Origin: Arcticibacter svalbardensis MN12-7
GTDB lineage: Bacteria; Bacteroidota; Bacteroidia; Sphingobacteriales; Sphingobacteriaceae
Length of the DNA stretch: 64,000 nt
NCBI RefSeq assembly: GCF_000403135.1
Contig: NZ_AQPN01000079.1
Coordinates: forward strand, 1 to 64,000
Direction of reading: 5' to 3'
Part shown: one piece after another, positions 55,994 through 64,000 of the stretch
How positions within the stretch are numbered: the first letter of the stretch is position 1
Layout: every line of letters begins with the position of its first letter
The notes under the pieces: generated by a model
The model's input: the letters and a program-made list of their open reading frames with translations, nothing else
Databases searched by the model: none
Told to the model about the DNA's origin: nothing
Program-made: the position numbers and the translations under genes

Positions 55994-57199
55994 CTAATGC
56001 CAAGTAATTTTAGCCTTTCTAGTTTCTGTATTCACCCAAACACTCGCATGTTCAAATTCTCGGGTAAACTCCCAACTATTTGGATTTACTCTATTATACG
56101 CTGCTTTAGGACTTCCAAGTGGTTTTGAAAGTTCTGGATAATCTATCAGGTTACCGTCTGATAAATTCCATCCCCAGTTCCATTGAAGATAAGAATAAGG
56201 TTGTGCTCCGATAAGGAAACAGGATAAATAATATTCTAACTGATCTTTAGAGCGTTTAATCATACCGTCTGTATTTGTTGCACCGATAGTTATATCGGTA
56301 GGACCTTTACCCTTTGCACCAAACCGATAAATCGTCATTTTGCCTGCTTTTGAAATTTTCAACATATCATCCCATTCTTTAAGTAAATTTTCCTTCCTTA
56401 AAGTTTCTGGATTAGCATGTTCGAACATAAAAGCATCACAAAAAGGGAAAACCGCCTCATTATCGGCTGCATTATTACCAATAAGTATCTTGCTAGAACC
56501 TATTTTTTGTTTAAGTGCCGCCATCATTTCAGCTTTTGCCTGTACAATTTCAGGCTCTTTTTCTGCAGGGTAACCAGATTGTCCAGTTGGATTCATACGA
56601 TCGATAAAAATACCGTCGGCACCTGTAAGCTTAACGCCTTCCGCGGCTTGTTCTACCCACCATTTACGAAAATCAGGATTTAAATAGTCAAAGTAGTAGG
56701 TAAATGCTGGACCGTTAGTCTTTTCCATCAATTTCCCGGTCTTAGGATTTTTGACTAAAAATGCTGTTGTAGGTTTCTTTGCAGCAACACCGGCTGGAGT
56801 AAGATCTTTATTAAACCGGGTAAATGGCCAAGCAACAAATGAATTGTAATAGTATAATACCTTGATACCAGGCTTGACTTTGTGAAATGCGTCTACCTCT
56901 TGTTTTGTACCAAGTACGACGTCGCCTAAAGCGTTAAATCCATGAGATTTTTCAATCGTTATAAAATCGGTTCTTTTCGCAATAAACTCAACTTCATCTG
57001 GTTTAAGCACTCGGTCAATATCACCGAAATGGTAGTACATCGGCGTAGTTTCCCAACTAAATTTTGGGGCAAATGTATTTTGTTTAAAATCGGTACCATC
57101 GCTTATTTGCGATGGAGAACTTTTTTGGGCACAAGCCCCCAAGCTTAATATGCTTAATCCCGCTATACTTAGCGTTATTATAACTTTTGTTCCGGTCAT
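55994..57199 (-). CDS. Exported putative glycoside hydrolase (GHL15-like), copy 1
   Basis: The 401-residue lipoprotein has a signal ending SLGAC near residue 23. YYHFGDIDRVLKPDEVEFI begins the fold, and LTGADGIFIDRMNPTG near 200 carries an Asp typical of TIM-barrel glycosidases of the GHL/DUF types. ILIGNNAAD and PYSYLQWNWGWNLSDGN are further conserved blocks. It is a close paralogue of the gene upstream, with one stretch of 56 bases identical. The family name GHL15 is a best guess. Substrate unknown. Confidence 0.75.
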   Translation of the reverse strand: MTGTKVIITLSIAGLSILSLGACAQKSSPSQISDGTDFKQNTFAPKFSWETTPMYYHFGDIDRVLKPDEVEFIAKRTDFITIEKSHGFNALGDVVLGTKQEVDAFHKVKPGIKVLYYYNSFVAWPFTRFNKDLTPAGVAAKKPTTAFLVKNPKTGKLMEKTNGPAFTYYFDYLNPDFRKWWVEQAAEGVKLTGADGIFIDRMNPTGQSGYPAEKEPEIVQAKAEMMAALKQKIGSSKILIGNNAADNEAVFPFCDAFMFEHANPETLRKENLLKEWDDMLKISKAGKMTIYRFGAKGKGPTDITIGATNTDGMIKRSKDQLEYYLSCFLIGAQPYSYLQWNWGWNLSDGNLIDYPELSKPLGSPKAAYNRVNPNSWEFTREFEHASVWVNTETRKAKITWH

Positions 57200-57409
57200 T
57201 TAAATTTTTTAATAAATTTTCATTCTTTAGTCTTCAGTCTCGTCATAATTTTAATACTACACGAGATTTTAGCTAAACTCAGCGGTTATTGGTAGGCTTT
57301 CAACCGTCTGGTTTCAATTTTTAACTTTTACTATCCTTAACTTTTAAGTACCCTTACTTTATAAAACCCTTTTCTGATTGAATTAATACCATTAATGGTT
57401 AATACGTTA

Positions 57410-58612
57410 TTAATTCCAGGTAATCTTTGCCTTTCTAGTTTCTGTATTAACCCAAACATGTGCATGTTCAAATTCTCGGGTAAATTCCCAACCATCTGGG
57501 GTTACACGTTTAAAAGCTGCTTTGGGTGCGCCAAGTGGTTTTTGCAATTCTGGATATCTTATCAAATTTCCATCCTCTAAATTCCATCCCCAATTCCATT
57601 GAAGATATGAATAAGGTTGTGCTCCGATAAGGAAACAGGATAAATAATATTCTAACTGATCTTTTGACCTTTTTACCATTCCATCTGTTTTTGTTGCCCC
57701 AACAGTGATGTCGGTAGGACCTTTTCCCTTTGCGCCAAAACGATAAATTGTCATTTTCCCAGCTTTAGCAATGCGAAGCATATCGCCCCATTCTTTAAGC
57801 AAATTTTCTTTGCTGGTAACTATTTCATTATAATGCTCAAACATAAAAGCATCGCAAGAAGGAAAAACATCTTTGTTATTGGCAGCATTATTACCTATCA
57901 ATATTTTATCGGGTCCTATTTTTTGTTTAAGTGCAGCCATCATTTCGCCCTTGGCTTTGGAAACTTCAGCTAATTTATCTTGTGGATAACCTGATTTTTC
58001 ATCAACATTCATTCGATCAATAAAAATACCATCGGCACCAGAAACCTTAACACCTTCTGCAGCAGACTCTGCCCACCATTTACGAAAATCTGGATTTAAC
58101 GCATCAAAATAATAAGAAAAATTCGGCTTAAGTTTTGTCGTAAGTTCTCCAGTTTTTGGGTTAATCTCCAAGAATTTTTTTAATTCCTTATTTTTTTCGA
58201 TACCTTCTGGAGTAAATTCTTTATTAAACCTTGTAAAGGGCCAAGCAACGTAAGAATTGTAATAGAATAACACTTTAGCATCAGGCTTGATTTTATGGAA
58301 TGCCCCTACCTCCTGCTTTGTGCCGAGAACTGCATCGCCTAGTTCATTAAATGCGTGTGATTTTTCGATACAGATGAAGTCTGTTCTATCGGCAATAAAT
58401 TTTACTTCTTCTGGTTTTAAAACTCGATTAATATCACCAAAATGATAGTACATTGGTGTGGTTGACCAGCTAAATTTTGGGAAAAATGTTTTTGATTTAA
58501 AAATGGTGCCATCGCTCACCAGCAATGGCGATTTTTTTTGAGCATAGGTACAAAAGCTTAATGTTGCTAAACCCAACATAACCAGTACAATATTGAATAT
58601 TTTCCTATTCAT
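57410..58612 (-). CDS. Exported putative glycoside hydrolase (GHL15-like), copy 2
   Basis: The 400-residue protein, from the ATG at 58612, has the signal peptide KIFNIVLVMLGLATLSFC. It is colinear with copy 1: YYHFGDINRVLKPEEVKFI, SGADGIFIDRMNVDE and QPYSYLQWNWGWNLEDGN. An upstream start at 58657 would place a lysine-rich tail before the signal and is less likely. By eye about 70 percent of residues agree with copy 1. It lies 205 bases after the GH95 stop. The two copies may act on slightly different substrates. Confidence 0.75.
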   Translation of the reverse strand: MNRKIFNIVLVMLGLATLSFCTYAQKKSPLLVSDGTIFKSKTFFPKFSWSTTPMYYHFGDINRVLKPEEVKFIADRTDFICIEKSHAFNELGDAVLGTKQEVGAFHKIKPDAKVLFYYNSYVAWPFTRFNKEFTPEGIEKNKELKKFLEINPKTGELTTKLKPNFSYYFDALNPDFRKWWAESAAEGVKVSGADGIFIDRMNVDEKSGYPQDKLAEVSKAKGEMMAALKQKIGPDKILIGNNAANNKDVFPSCDAFMFEHYNEIVTSKENLLKEWGDMLRIAKAGKMTIYRFGAKGKGPTDITVGATKTDGMVKRSKDQLEYYLSCFLIGAQPYSYLQWNWGWNLEDGNLIRYPELQKPLGAPKAAFKRVTPDGWEFTREFEHAHVWVNTETRKAKITWN

Positions 58613-58816
58613 GATTATAATATTTTTTTTAATTATTACTGTCCTCACTGATTTCACTATATTTTATTTGCAAAAATCACTACCCGCCTTAACCTCTATA
58701 TGCTGAATTTCATGATAAGTAAAAATAAATCGTTGAAATCCCTAAATTTTACATTCTATTTTTCTCAAATTGTTCTTTAATTATCTCATTCAATTTCTAA
58801 AGAATTTTAAAAAAAC

Positions 58817-61318
58817 TCAATACTTTCTAACCAACCTAATTTCTTGGCCTGCAACAGTAGATATATCATATTCATTAATTGGAAGCAGGTCCAATCCTTT
58901 CAACGAAGCTTTTTCAGACACTAAAGGCGCTTTAATATTTCGGGGTTTGTAAAAAGGATTTGGATTTTCTCCTTTTGCCTTTTTAAGCTCACCTTTATCT
59001 TCAATCTTTAATTCTGAATAAGAACGAACACGCAAATTCCCCCCCCGAGTTGATTTAATCACAGCTTTAGCTACTTTTCCGTTTTCCCATTCTAAAGATT
59101 CTACAACAAAGCCTCCTCTTGCTCTAATTCCTGTTACACTTCCATCTTTCCAAACATCTGGCAAAGCAGGGATTAATTGAATGGCTCCATCATGGCTCTG
59201 CACCAGCATTTCTGCTAAACCAGCAGTAAAACCAAAATTACCATCAATTTGAAATGGAGGATATGCATCAAACATATTAGGAAAAGTTCCAATACCTATA
59301 GGTGAATTTGGCGCTCCTACTAATTTAATTTGATCGCCCATCAATTTATAAGCATGGTTACCATCAAGCAACCTTGCCCACATATTTATTTTCCAGTTCA
59401 TGGACCAACCTCTAGATTCATCACCTCTTTGTGTAAGCGTATTTTTAGCTGCCTCAAATAATTCAGGATTTTTATATGGCGAAATTTGATTTGATGGATA
59501 CAGACCATAAAGGTGTGAAACATGGCGGTGATCTTCTGTTGGGTCATCTACATCGTGAATCCATTCTTGTAATTGATTATACTGTCCAATTTGATTAGGA
59601 ACCAGTTTAGTAAGCGTATTTTCAATTTTTTTAATGAACTCTGCATCGGTATTTAATAATTTTGCAGCTTTAACTGTTTTGGTAAGCATATCAAACACCA
59701 ACTGATTATCCATGGTTACACCATAAGCTAAATTTACATTTTTAGGATTATCTTTTGGGCCATGTTCTGGAGAAATAGCCGGAGACATTACTAACCAGCC
59801 ATGTTCAGGCTCTGGCGTTAAAAAACTTAAGCAAAACTCGGTAGCACCTTTCATTGCTGGATATACAGAACGCAGATAATTTAAATCTCCGCTAAAATCA
59901 TATTTTTCCCACAAATGTTGGCTTAACCAGACGCCACCAGTTGTCCACATACCCCAAGTAGCACCATCAACAGGGCCTGCAATACGCCATAAATCTGTGT
60001 TATGATGGGTAACCCAACCATCTGCTCCATACATATCATGTGCAGTTTTTTTACCAGTAACTGACAAGTCTTTTACCATCTCTATCAATGGCTCATGCAT
60101 TTCGGTAAGGTTGGTTACTTCGGCTGGCCAATAATTCATCTCGGTATTAATGTTTACTGTATAAGCACTTTTCCAAGGTGGTGTTAAATCATTACACCAT
60201 AATCCTTGTAAATTCGCTGCCTGCCCGCCTGGTTGCGAAGAACTGATTAACAGGTAACGTCCAAATTGGAAGTATAATGCTGCCATAGCAGGATCATTTG
60301 TTTTGCTGAATTGCCTTATGCGTTCATCAGTTGTGTTTTTCGCACTCTCGGTTGTGCCCAAGTTAAGTGCAACTCTGTTAAAATATTTTTGATAATATGC
60401 AATATGAGCGCTTAGTAATTGATCATAACTTTTCTTTTCTGCTTTGGTTATATAATCTGTAGCTCTTTTATTTTCATCAGCACTGATATCATTATAGTTT
60501 ACAAAGTTAGTAGCTGTTGAAACGTACACTATAACACTGTTGGCACCCGAAACAGTTAGCGAGGTATCACTAGCTAATAGAGTTCCACCGTTTGGAATAA
60601 CTTTTACTCTGGATTGAAACTTTACCAATCCTTTTATAGGAGCTGAATTTTTGACTTTTTTATTCGCTACGTCAGAACCTTGCCCTACCATTTTTAAAAT
60701 GTTCTTATTTTCTGTTGATACGGTAACTTTTGATGGGGCAGGACGATCCATAGTTGCAGTAAAGCTAATCTTCCCAGTTTTACTGGCAGTTAATCTGATT
60801 ACCATTACCTGATCGGTAAAAGAGGTAAACATTTCACGTTTAAAATCTACTCCATCTACTGTATATGTTGTAGTAGCTATTGCTTTTTGAATATCTAACT
60901 CTCGGTAGTAATTTGAGAACTGATCTTGGTTTGAAAAATTCATTCGTAGATTACCCACGGTCTCATAATTCATTCCATTTGACTTTTGTGTAATAATATC
61001 TGAATTAGCTAAACTTTGAGCTTCAGTTAATTTACCCTCAAACATTAGTTTTCTAACTTCTGCTAAAGACTCTTTAGCTTTTGGGTTATCGTTACTATTA
61101 GGACTGCCCGCCCAAAGGGTATTCTCATTTAGTTGGATGTTTTCTTTACTTGGAATTCCGTATATCATAGCTCCTAAACGTCCATTACCAAGAGGCAAGG
61201 CTCCATTCCAGTCAGCAGCGGGTGCATTATACCAAAGTATTAAATTATCTTTTCGGGTTTGACTATTCGCTTTAAATACTGTGAATAGTAATAAAACAGC
61301 TATTAAATTAATTTTCAT
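58817..61318 (-). CDS. GH95 alpha-L-fucosidase
   Basis: The 833-residue exported enzyme has a signal peptide ([16 protein letters not shown]). [20 protein letters not shown] then [16 protein letters not shown] mark the GH95 N-terminal beta domain. The (alpha/alpha)6 domain shows [16 protein letters not shown] near residue 395 and [19 protein letters not shown] near 592, both typical. GH95 enzymes are inverting, mostly acting on alpha-1,2-L-fucose, with a few on L-galactose. The gene is the first after the IS element and probably starts the operon, with its promoter between 61319 and 61653. Confidence 0.95.
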   Translation of the reverse strand: MKINLIAVLLLFTVFKANSQTRKDNLILWYNAPAADWNGALPLGNGRLGAMIYGIPSKENIQLNENTLWAGSPNSNDNPKAKESLAEVRKLMFEGKLTEAQSLANSDIITQKSNGMNYETVGNLRMNFSNQDQFSNYYRELDIQKAIATTTYTVDGVDFKREMFTSFTDQVMVIRLTASKTGKISFTATMDRPAPSKVTVSTENKNILKMVGQGSDVANKKVKNSAPIKGLVKFQSRVKVIPNGGTLLASDTSLTVSGANSVIVYVSTATNFVNYNDISADENKRATDYITKAEKKSYDQLLSAHIAYYQKYFNRVALNLGTTESAKNTTDERIRQFSKTNDPAMAALYFQFGRYLLISSSQPGGQAANLQGLWCNDLTPPWKSAYTVNINTEMNYWPAEVTNLTEMHEPLIEMVKDLSVTGKKTAHDMYGADGWVTHHNTDLWRIAGPVDGATWGMWTTGGVWLSQHLWEKYDFSGDLNYLRSVYPAMKGATEFCLSFLTPEPEHGWLVMSPAISPEHGPKDNPKNVNLAYGVTMDNQLVFDMLTKTVKAAKLLNTDAEFIKKIENTLTKLVPNQIGQYNQLQEWIHDVDDPTEDHRHVSHLYGLYPSNQISPYKNPELFEAAKNTLTQRGDESRGWSMNWKINMWARLLDGNHAYKLMGDQIKLVGAPNSPIGIGTFPNMFDAYPPFQIDGNFGFTAGLAEMLVQSHDGAIQLIPALPDVWKDGSVTGIRARGGFVVESLEWENGKVAKAVIKSTRGGNLRVRSYSELKIEDKGELKKAKGENPNPFYKPRNIKAPLVSEKASLKGLDLLPINEYDISTVAGQEIRLVRKY

Positions 61319-61653
61319 TTATTAAGTTTTGAATAAATTACTGGAGCATAGAAATTAGCCACGACAAGTTACATAAACGCATAACGCATAAAACATAAAC
61401 TAACATTCTCAAGAAGAGCCCATAGAAGTATCAAAGTTATTAATGAGAGTAATTAAGATTGGTTTCTTATACTTTGCATTAAAAAAAAGTCCGATCAACT
61501 ACAACAAAAGTTTGACTCATACATATTTATTAAGATTAGATGTTTATAATTCAACTTTATTAAAAAAGCTAGTGGGCATTATTTAAGTTATTTGAATCAA
61601 ATGTATGAAAGCTAAATCAATTTAGAAATTTTATTCTAATTAATTTATATTAG
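61319..61653. other. Promoter-containing spacer upstream of GH95
   Basis: This 335-base AT-rich stretch lies between GH95 and the left end of the IS element. It should contain the promoter of the fucosidase operon. I see no open frame or repeat and no convincing Bacteroidota -33/-7 pair. Confidence 0.45.
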
Positions 61654-62656
61654 CCTGAGTTCGATAATTAATTCTATATAAAATTGTAATCATGCTAGTA
61701 AATATTTGTATTTAAGTATCCGACATTCAAATATTTATGTATCCAACAAAGCTTGATTACATACGATATACGTTACCGGTATTTTCTGCATAGTTGACGA
61801 ATTTTGCAAGAAATTTGATAAAACCACTAAAAACTTCATTCTTGGGAAACCTTCTCGACGTCCACCTACAATGTCTATTAGCGAGGTGATTAGCATTTTG
61901 CTCTTGTTCCAGATCCGCGGTTTCAAATGGTTTAAGCATTATTATATTTCTTATGTACAGAAACATATACTGGATGATTTCCCTAAAAATAGTATCCTAC
62001 AATCGGTTTGTAGAACTTAGCCAAAGTGTAATCATGCCTTTGACCATATTCCTTAAAACCTGTTGTTCAGGCTCTTGTACGGGCATTTTTTTTGTGGACT
62101 CCACACCAATAAGAGTTTGTCAGAACAAACGTAACAAGGCAAACAAGGTATTTAGGGATACTACCGAAGTTGGAAAATCCACAATGGGCTGGTTCTTTGG
62201 CTTTAAGCTTCACCTGGTGATCAATGACAGAGGCGAAATTATCCATTTCCTGATTAGCCAGGGGATATAAATGATAGGATCCTTTGAAAAGAGAAGAGTT
62301 CTTGAAAAAAATATTTGACAAGTTGTTTGGAGACAAAGTCTACATTTCTAAAGAGCTGTTTGAAATCCTTTTTACAGATGGCCTACATTTGGTCACTGGC
62401 ATTCGTAATAATAAAAAACAGCCTTATAAGCATGAATGATAAGATTATGCTTATAAAAGGTCTGTTATATAAACTGTAAATGACGAACTCAAAAACATCT
62501 GTCAGATTGAACATTCAAGACATCGCTCATTCATTAATTTAGTGGTTAATATTTTGGCAGGTTTGGCTGCATACAGTTCTTCCCCAAAAACCACCAATCA
62601 AATATCATACTGTAAAAACTAATCAATTGTACGCATTTTTAATTATCGAACTCAGG
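61654..62656 (+). mobile_element. Defective IS982-family insertion sequence
   Basis: Terminal inverted repeats of 18 bases (CCTGAGTTCGATAATTAA at 61654-61671, its complement at 62639-62656) match perfectly, and the 1003-base length fits IS982. The transposase inside is broken. No clear target-site duplication can be seen at the borders. It separates the GH95 gene from the edge-cut GH29 gene. Confidence 0.88.
61780..62626 (+). pseudogene. Broken IS982-family transposase
   Basis: The plus-strand pieces lie in several frames. SISEVISILLLFQIRGF is followed by SYNRFVELSQSVIMPL, GSCTGIFFVDSTPIRVC and KSTMGWFFGFKLHLVIND. After a frame change and stops there are KIFDKLFGDKVYISKELFE and GIRNNKKQPYKHE, and finally [19 protein letters not shown] and [12 protein letters not shown]. 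Several stops and frame changes prevent a full protein, so the element cannot move by itself. An undamaged relative elsewhere in the genome could act in trans on the intact ends. Confidence 0.88.
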
Positions 62657-62807
62657 TTATTAACAAGATGAGTATAAAATCGAGCAAAATATCTGCTAAT
62701 TGCGTTCAAAATCCATTATTATTTCTAGTTTAACCTTGGTTTAAAATACTCTCTTTTAGAAATGGATTCAAAAAATATAAACATAAAGATATCCATTGAC
62801 AAATAAG

Positions 62808-62850
62808 CCCTACCTCTTTAATTCCATTGATTGCAATTAGGAGGTAGGGG
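62808..62850 (-). terminator. Terminator after the GH29 gene
   Basis: CCCTACCTCTTTAATT (62808-62823) pairs with AATTAGGAGGTAGGGG (62835-62850) with a mismatch and an 11-base loop, 27 bases after the fucosidase stop. It isolates this gene from the IS element. Confidence 0.7.
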
Positions 62851-62876
62851 TATAGAATTTTACTTCTTTTTTAAGT

Positions 62877-64000
62877 TTATTTCTTGGTCAGTTCTAATTT
62901 CAAATCTTTTAAATTAACAGGATTCCAATTACCAGCAACTGGTTTAAGTATAACTTTATAAACTCCAGCTTTTGAGATTTTTATTGAACCGAATTCCTGG
63001 CCGATAAATTTATTGTAGTCACCACTTGGTGACATACTTAAAACTTGAGATTCTTCACCAATGCTGATACTAACTTTTGCATCTTTTAGAGAAGCCGTTT
63101 CTGCAGAGATTTTAAAGTTTCCTCCAGTATGAACTGTAACTGTCCAGTTTACTTCTGCAGATTCGCTTGTCCATTTTCCTATGGCTTTTTTATTCTCTTG
63201 ATATTCTGCGCCTTGTTCATTCAAATTCTGAAACTGTGCTCTTTCGGCAGGTAAAACCAAAATACCATCCGCATTTTGAATAAGTTGATCAGATTGTATG
63301 GCATTTGAGGATTCGTTAAGGTTTAGCACAATAACCGAAGCATACTCGTTAGGTGCTTTTCCGGTTAATTTTACCGTAATACCTTTATCATCACTTTTGG
63401 TTTCAAATATTCTTTTTGGATCTGTTAACAAATAGCACGACTTCACTCTGTTTTTTAATTGCACAAGAATTTCGGTATTGTTCTTCCAATCAAAAACATG
63501 CAAATAGGCAATAGATTTACCGTTTTCGGTTTTCAAAGTAATTCTGCCCCAATTAGGTTGTACCCTTGGCCCCGCTTGTGTGCCATAAATAGCTTCGTGG
63601 TTTACATCCATCCATTTCCCTACTTCTTTCAATCTGCTTATCGCTACTGGAGACAAAGTTCCATCGGCCCTTGGGCTAACATTCAATAGATAGTTTCCAC
63701 CCTTTCCGGCAATATCAACCAAGTTACGTATCAACGCTGATGGAGTTTGGAATACAGTATCAGATTTTTTAAACCCCCAACTGGCACTAATTGGCTGGCA
63801 AATTTCCCAATATTTATCATCAGGTTTAACCTTAGGAATACCACGCTCAAAAGTTTTATAATCTCCGGGGTAACCTTCTCCTAATCTATCGTTAGTAATG
63901 ATACCTGGTTGTAAAATAGAAGTGATACGATGTAAACTGTCGACAACTTCTTTGGTCATTTGACGAGGTGTATCCCACCAAAAAATAGATATAGGTCCGT
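62877..64000 (-). CDS. GH29 alpha-L-fucosidase with C-terminal domain, 5' end beyond window
   Basis: Only the last 374 or so codons are present; the frame is open through the window edge (GPISIFWWDTPRQ precedes the first internal Met at 63959). WWDTP corresponds to the GH29 nucleophile region. QPISASWGFKKSDTVF and GGNYLLNVSPRADGTLSP are hallmarks shared with the other GH29 gene. The final 120 residues form a beta-rich accessory domain (WTVTVHTGGNFKISAETAS, VYKVILKPVAGNWNPVNLKD) that may bind sugar. The protein is distinct from the 460-residue GH29 in the same locus. Confidence 0.92.
   Translation of the reverse strand, partial: GPISIFWWDTPRQMTKEVVDSLHRITSILQPGIITNDRLGEGYPGDYKTFERGIPKVKPDDKYWEICQPISASWGFKKSDTVFQTPSALIRNLVDIAGKGGNYLLNVSPRADGTLSPVAISRLKEVGKWMDVNHEAIYGTQAGPRVQPNWGRITLKTENGKSIAYLHVFDWKNNTEILVQLKNRVKSCYLLTDPKRIFETKSDDKGITVKLTGKAPNEYASVIVLNLNESSNAIQSDQLIQNADGILVLPAERAQFQNLNEQGAEYQENKKAIGKWTSESAEVNWTVTVHTGGNFKISAETASLKDAKVSISIGEESQVLSMSPSGDYNKFIGQEFGSIKISKAGVYKVILKPVAGNWNPVNLKDLKLELTKK

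Noticed and set aside
61640-62670. Target-site duplication around the IS982 element
   Set aside because: The flanks TATATTAG and TTATTAAC are not identical, so no duplication can be claimed.
1-64000. CRISPR arrays, tRNA or rRNA genes
   Set aside because: No regularly spaced repeats and no cloverleaf or rRNA-like sequence was seen on either strand by eye; a tRNAscan or CRISPR search was not possible.

Overview
The window looks like a chromosomal stretch from a soil or plant-associated Bacteroidota, most likely Sphingobacteriaceae (Pedobacter or a relative). The reasons are AT-rich coding DNA, scarce Shine-Dalgarno sequences, a DUF6266 protein, exported carbohydrate-active enzymes with Bacteroidota-type signal peptides, and the combination of a GlgE glucan operon with a large exopolysaccharide locus. 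The genus is inferred by eye from gene content.

Region 1 (1-11.0 kb, minus strand) is one tightly packed operon. Read 5' to 3' it carries glgE, a trehalose synthase-maltokinase fusion, glgB, a duplicated membrane protein, a small membrane protein, a NodU/CmcH-type carbamoyltransferase and a family-2 glycosyltransferase cut by the window edge. The first three encode the route trehalose, maltose, maltose-1-phosphate, alpha-1,4-glucan, branched glucan. Region 2 (11.2-13.8 kb) holds a DUF1275 membrane protein, a Pro/Thr/Ser-rich exported protein, a broken GH28 gene and a small heat-shock protein.

Region 3 (14-36.2 kb) is an exopolysaccharide locus in two divergent arms. The left arm (minus) has the initiating sugar-phosphate transferase and a nucleotide-sugar cassette: rfbF, a frameshifted epimerase, rfbC and a SAF-domain oxidoreductase. 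The right arm (plus) has the export lipoprotein, a tyrosine autokinase/chain-length regulator, a flippase, a polymerase, several glycosyltransferases including a GT4-WecG fusion, UDP-galactopyranose mutase and a secreted beta-helix protein. The leader of the right arm has a small hairpin followed by an ops/JUMPstart-like GC-rich motif.

Region 4 (36.2-40.4 kb) contains decayed GH43 and GH2 genes, ArfB, a DUF6266 protein, a short-chain dehydrogenase and a META-domain lipoprotein. Region 5 (41-64 kb, minus) is a carbohydrate-degradation locus rich in fucose-type enzymes: two GH29, one GH95, a GH141-like beta-helix protein, a sulfatase, an acetylesterase, GH172, two exported FAD oxidoreductases, twin putative glycoside hydrolases, a gutted GH31 gene and a defective IS982-family element. 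No SusC/SusD pair lies in the window.

The most unusual signal is a repeated mode of decay. Genes from GH28, GH43, GH2 and GH31 each keep recognisable pieces from both sides of a missing centre. No wholly new system is evident. The best leads for novelty are this pattern, the exported FAD-oxidoreductase pair with twin hydrolases in the fucose-type locus, and the carbamoyltransferase-glycosyltransferase pair attached to the GlgE operon.
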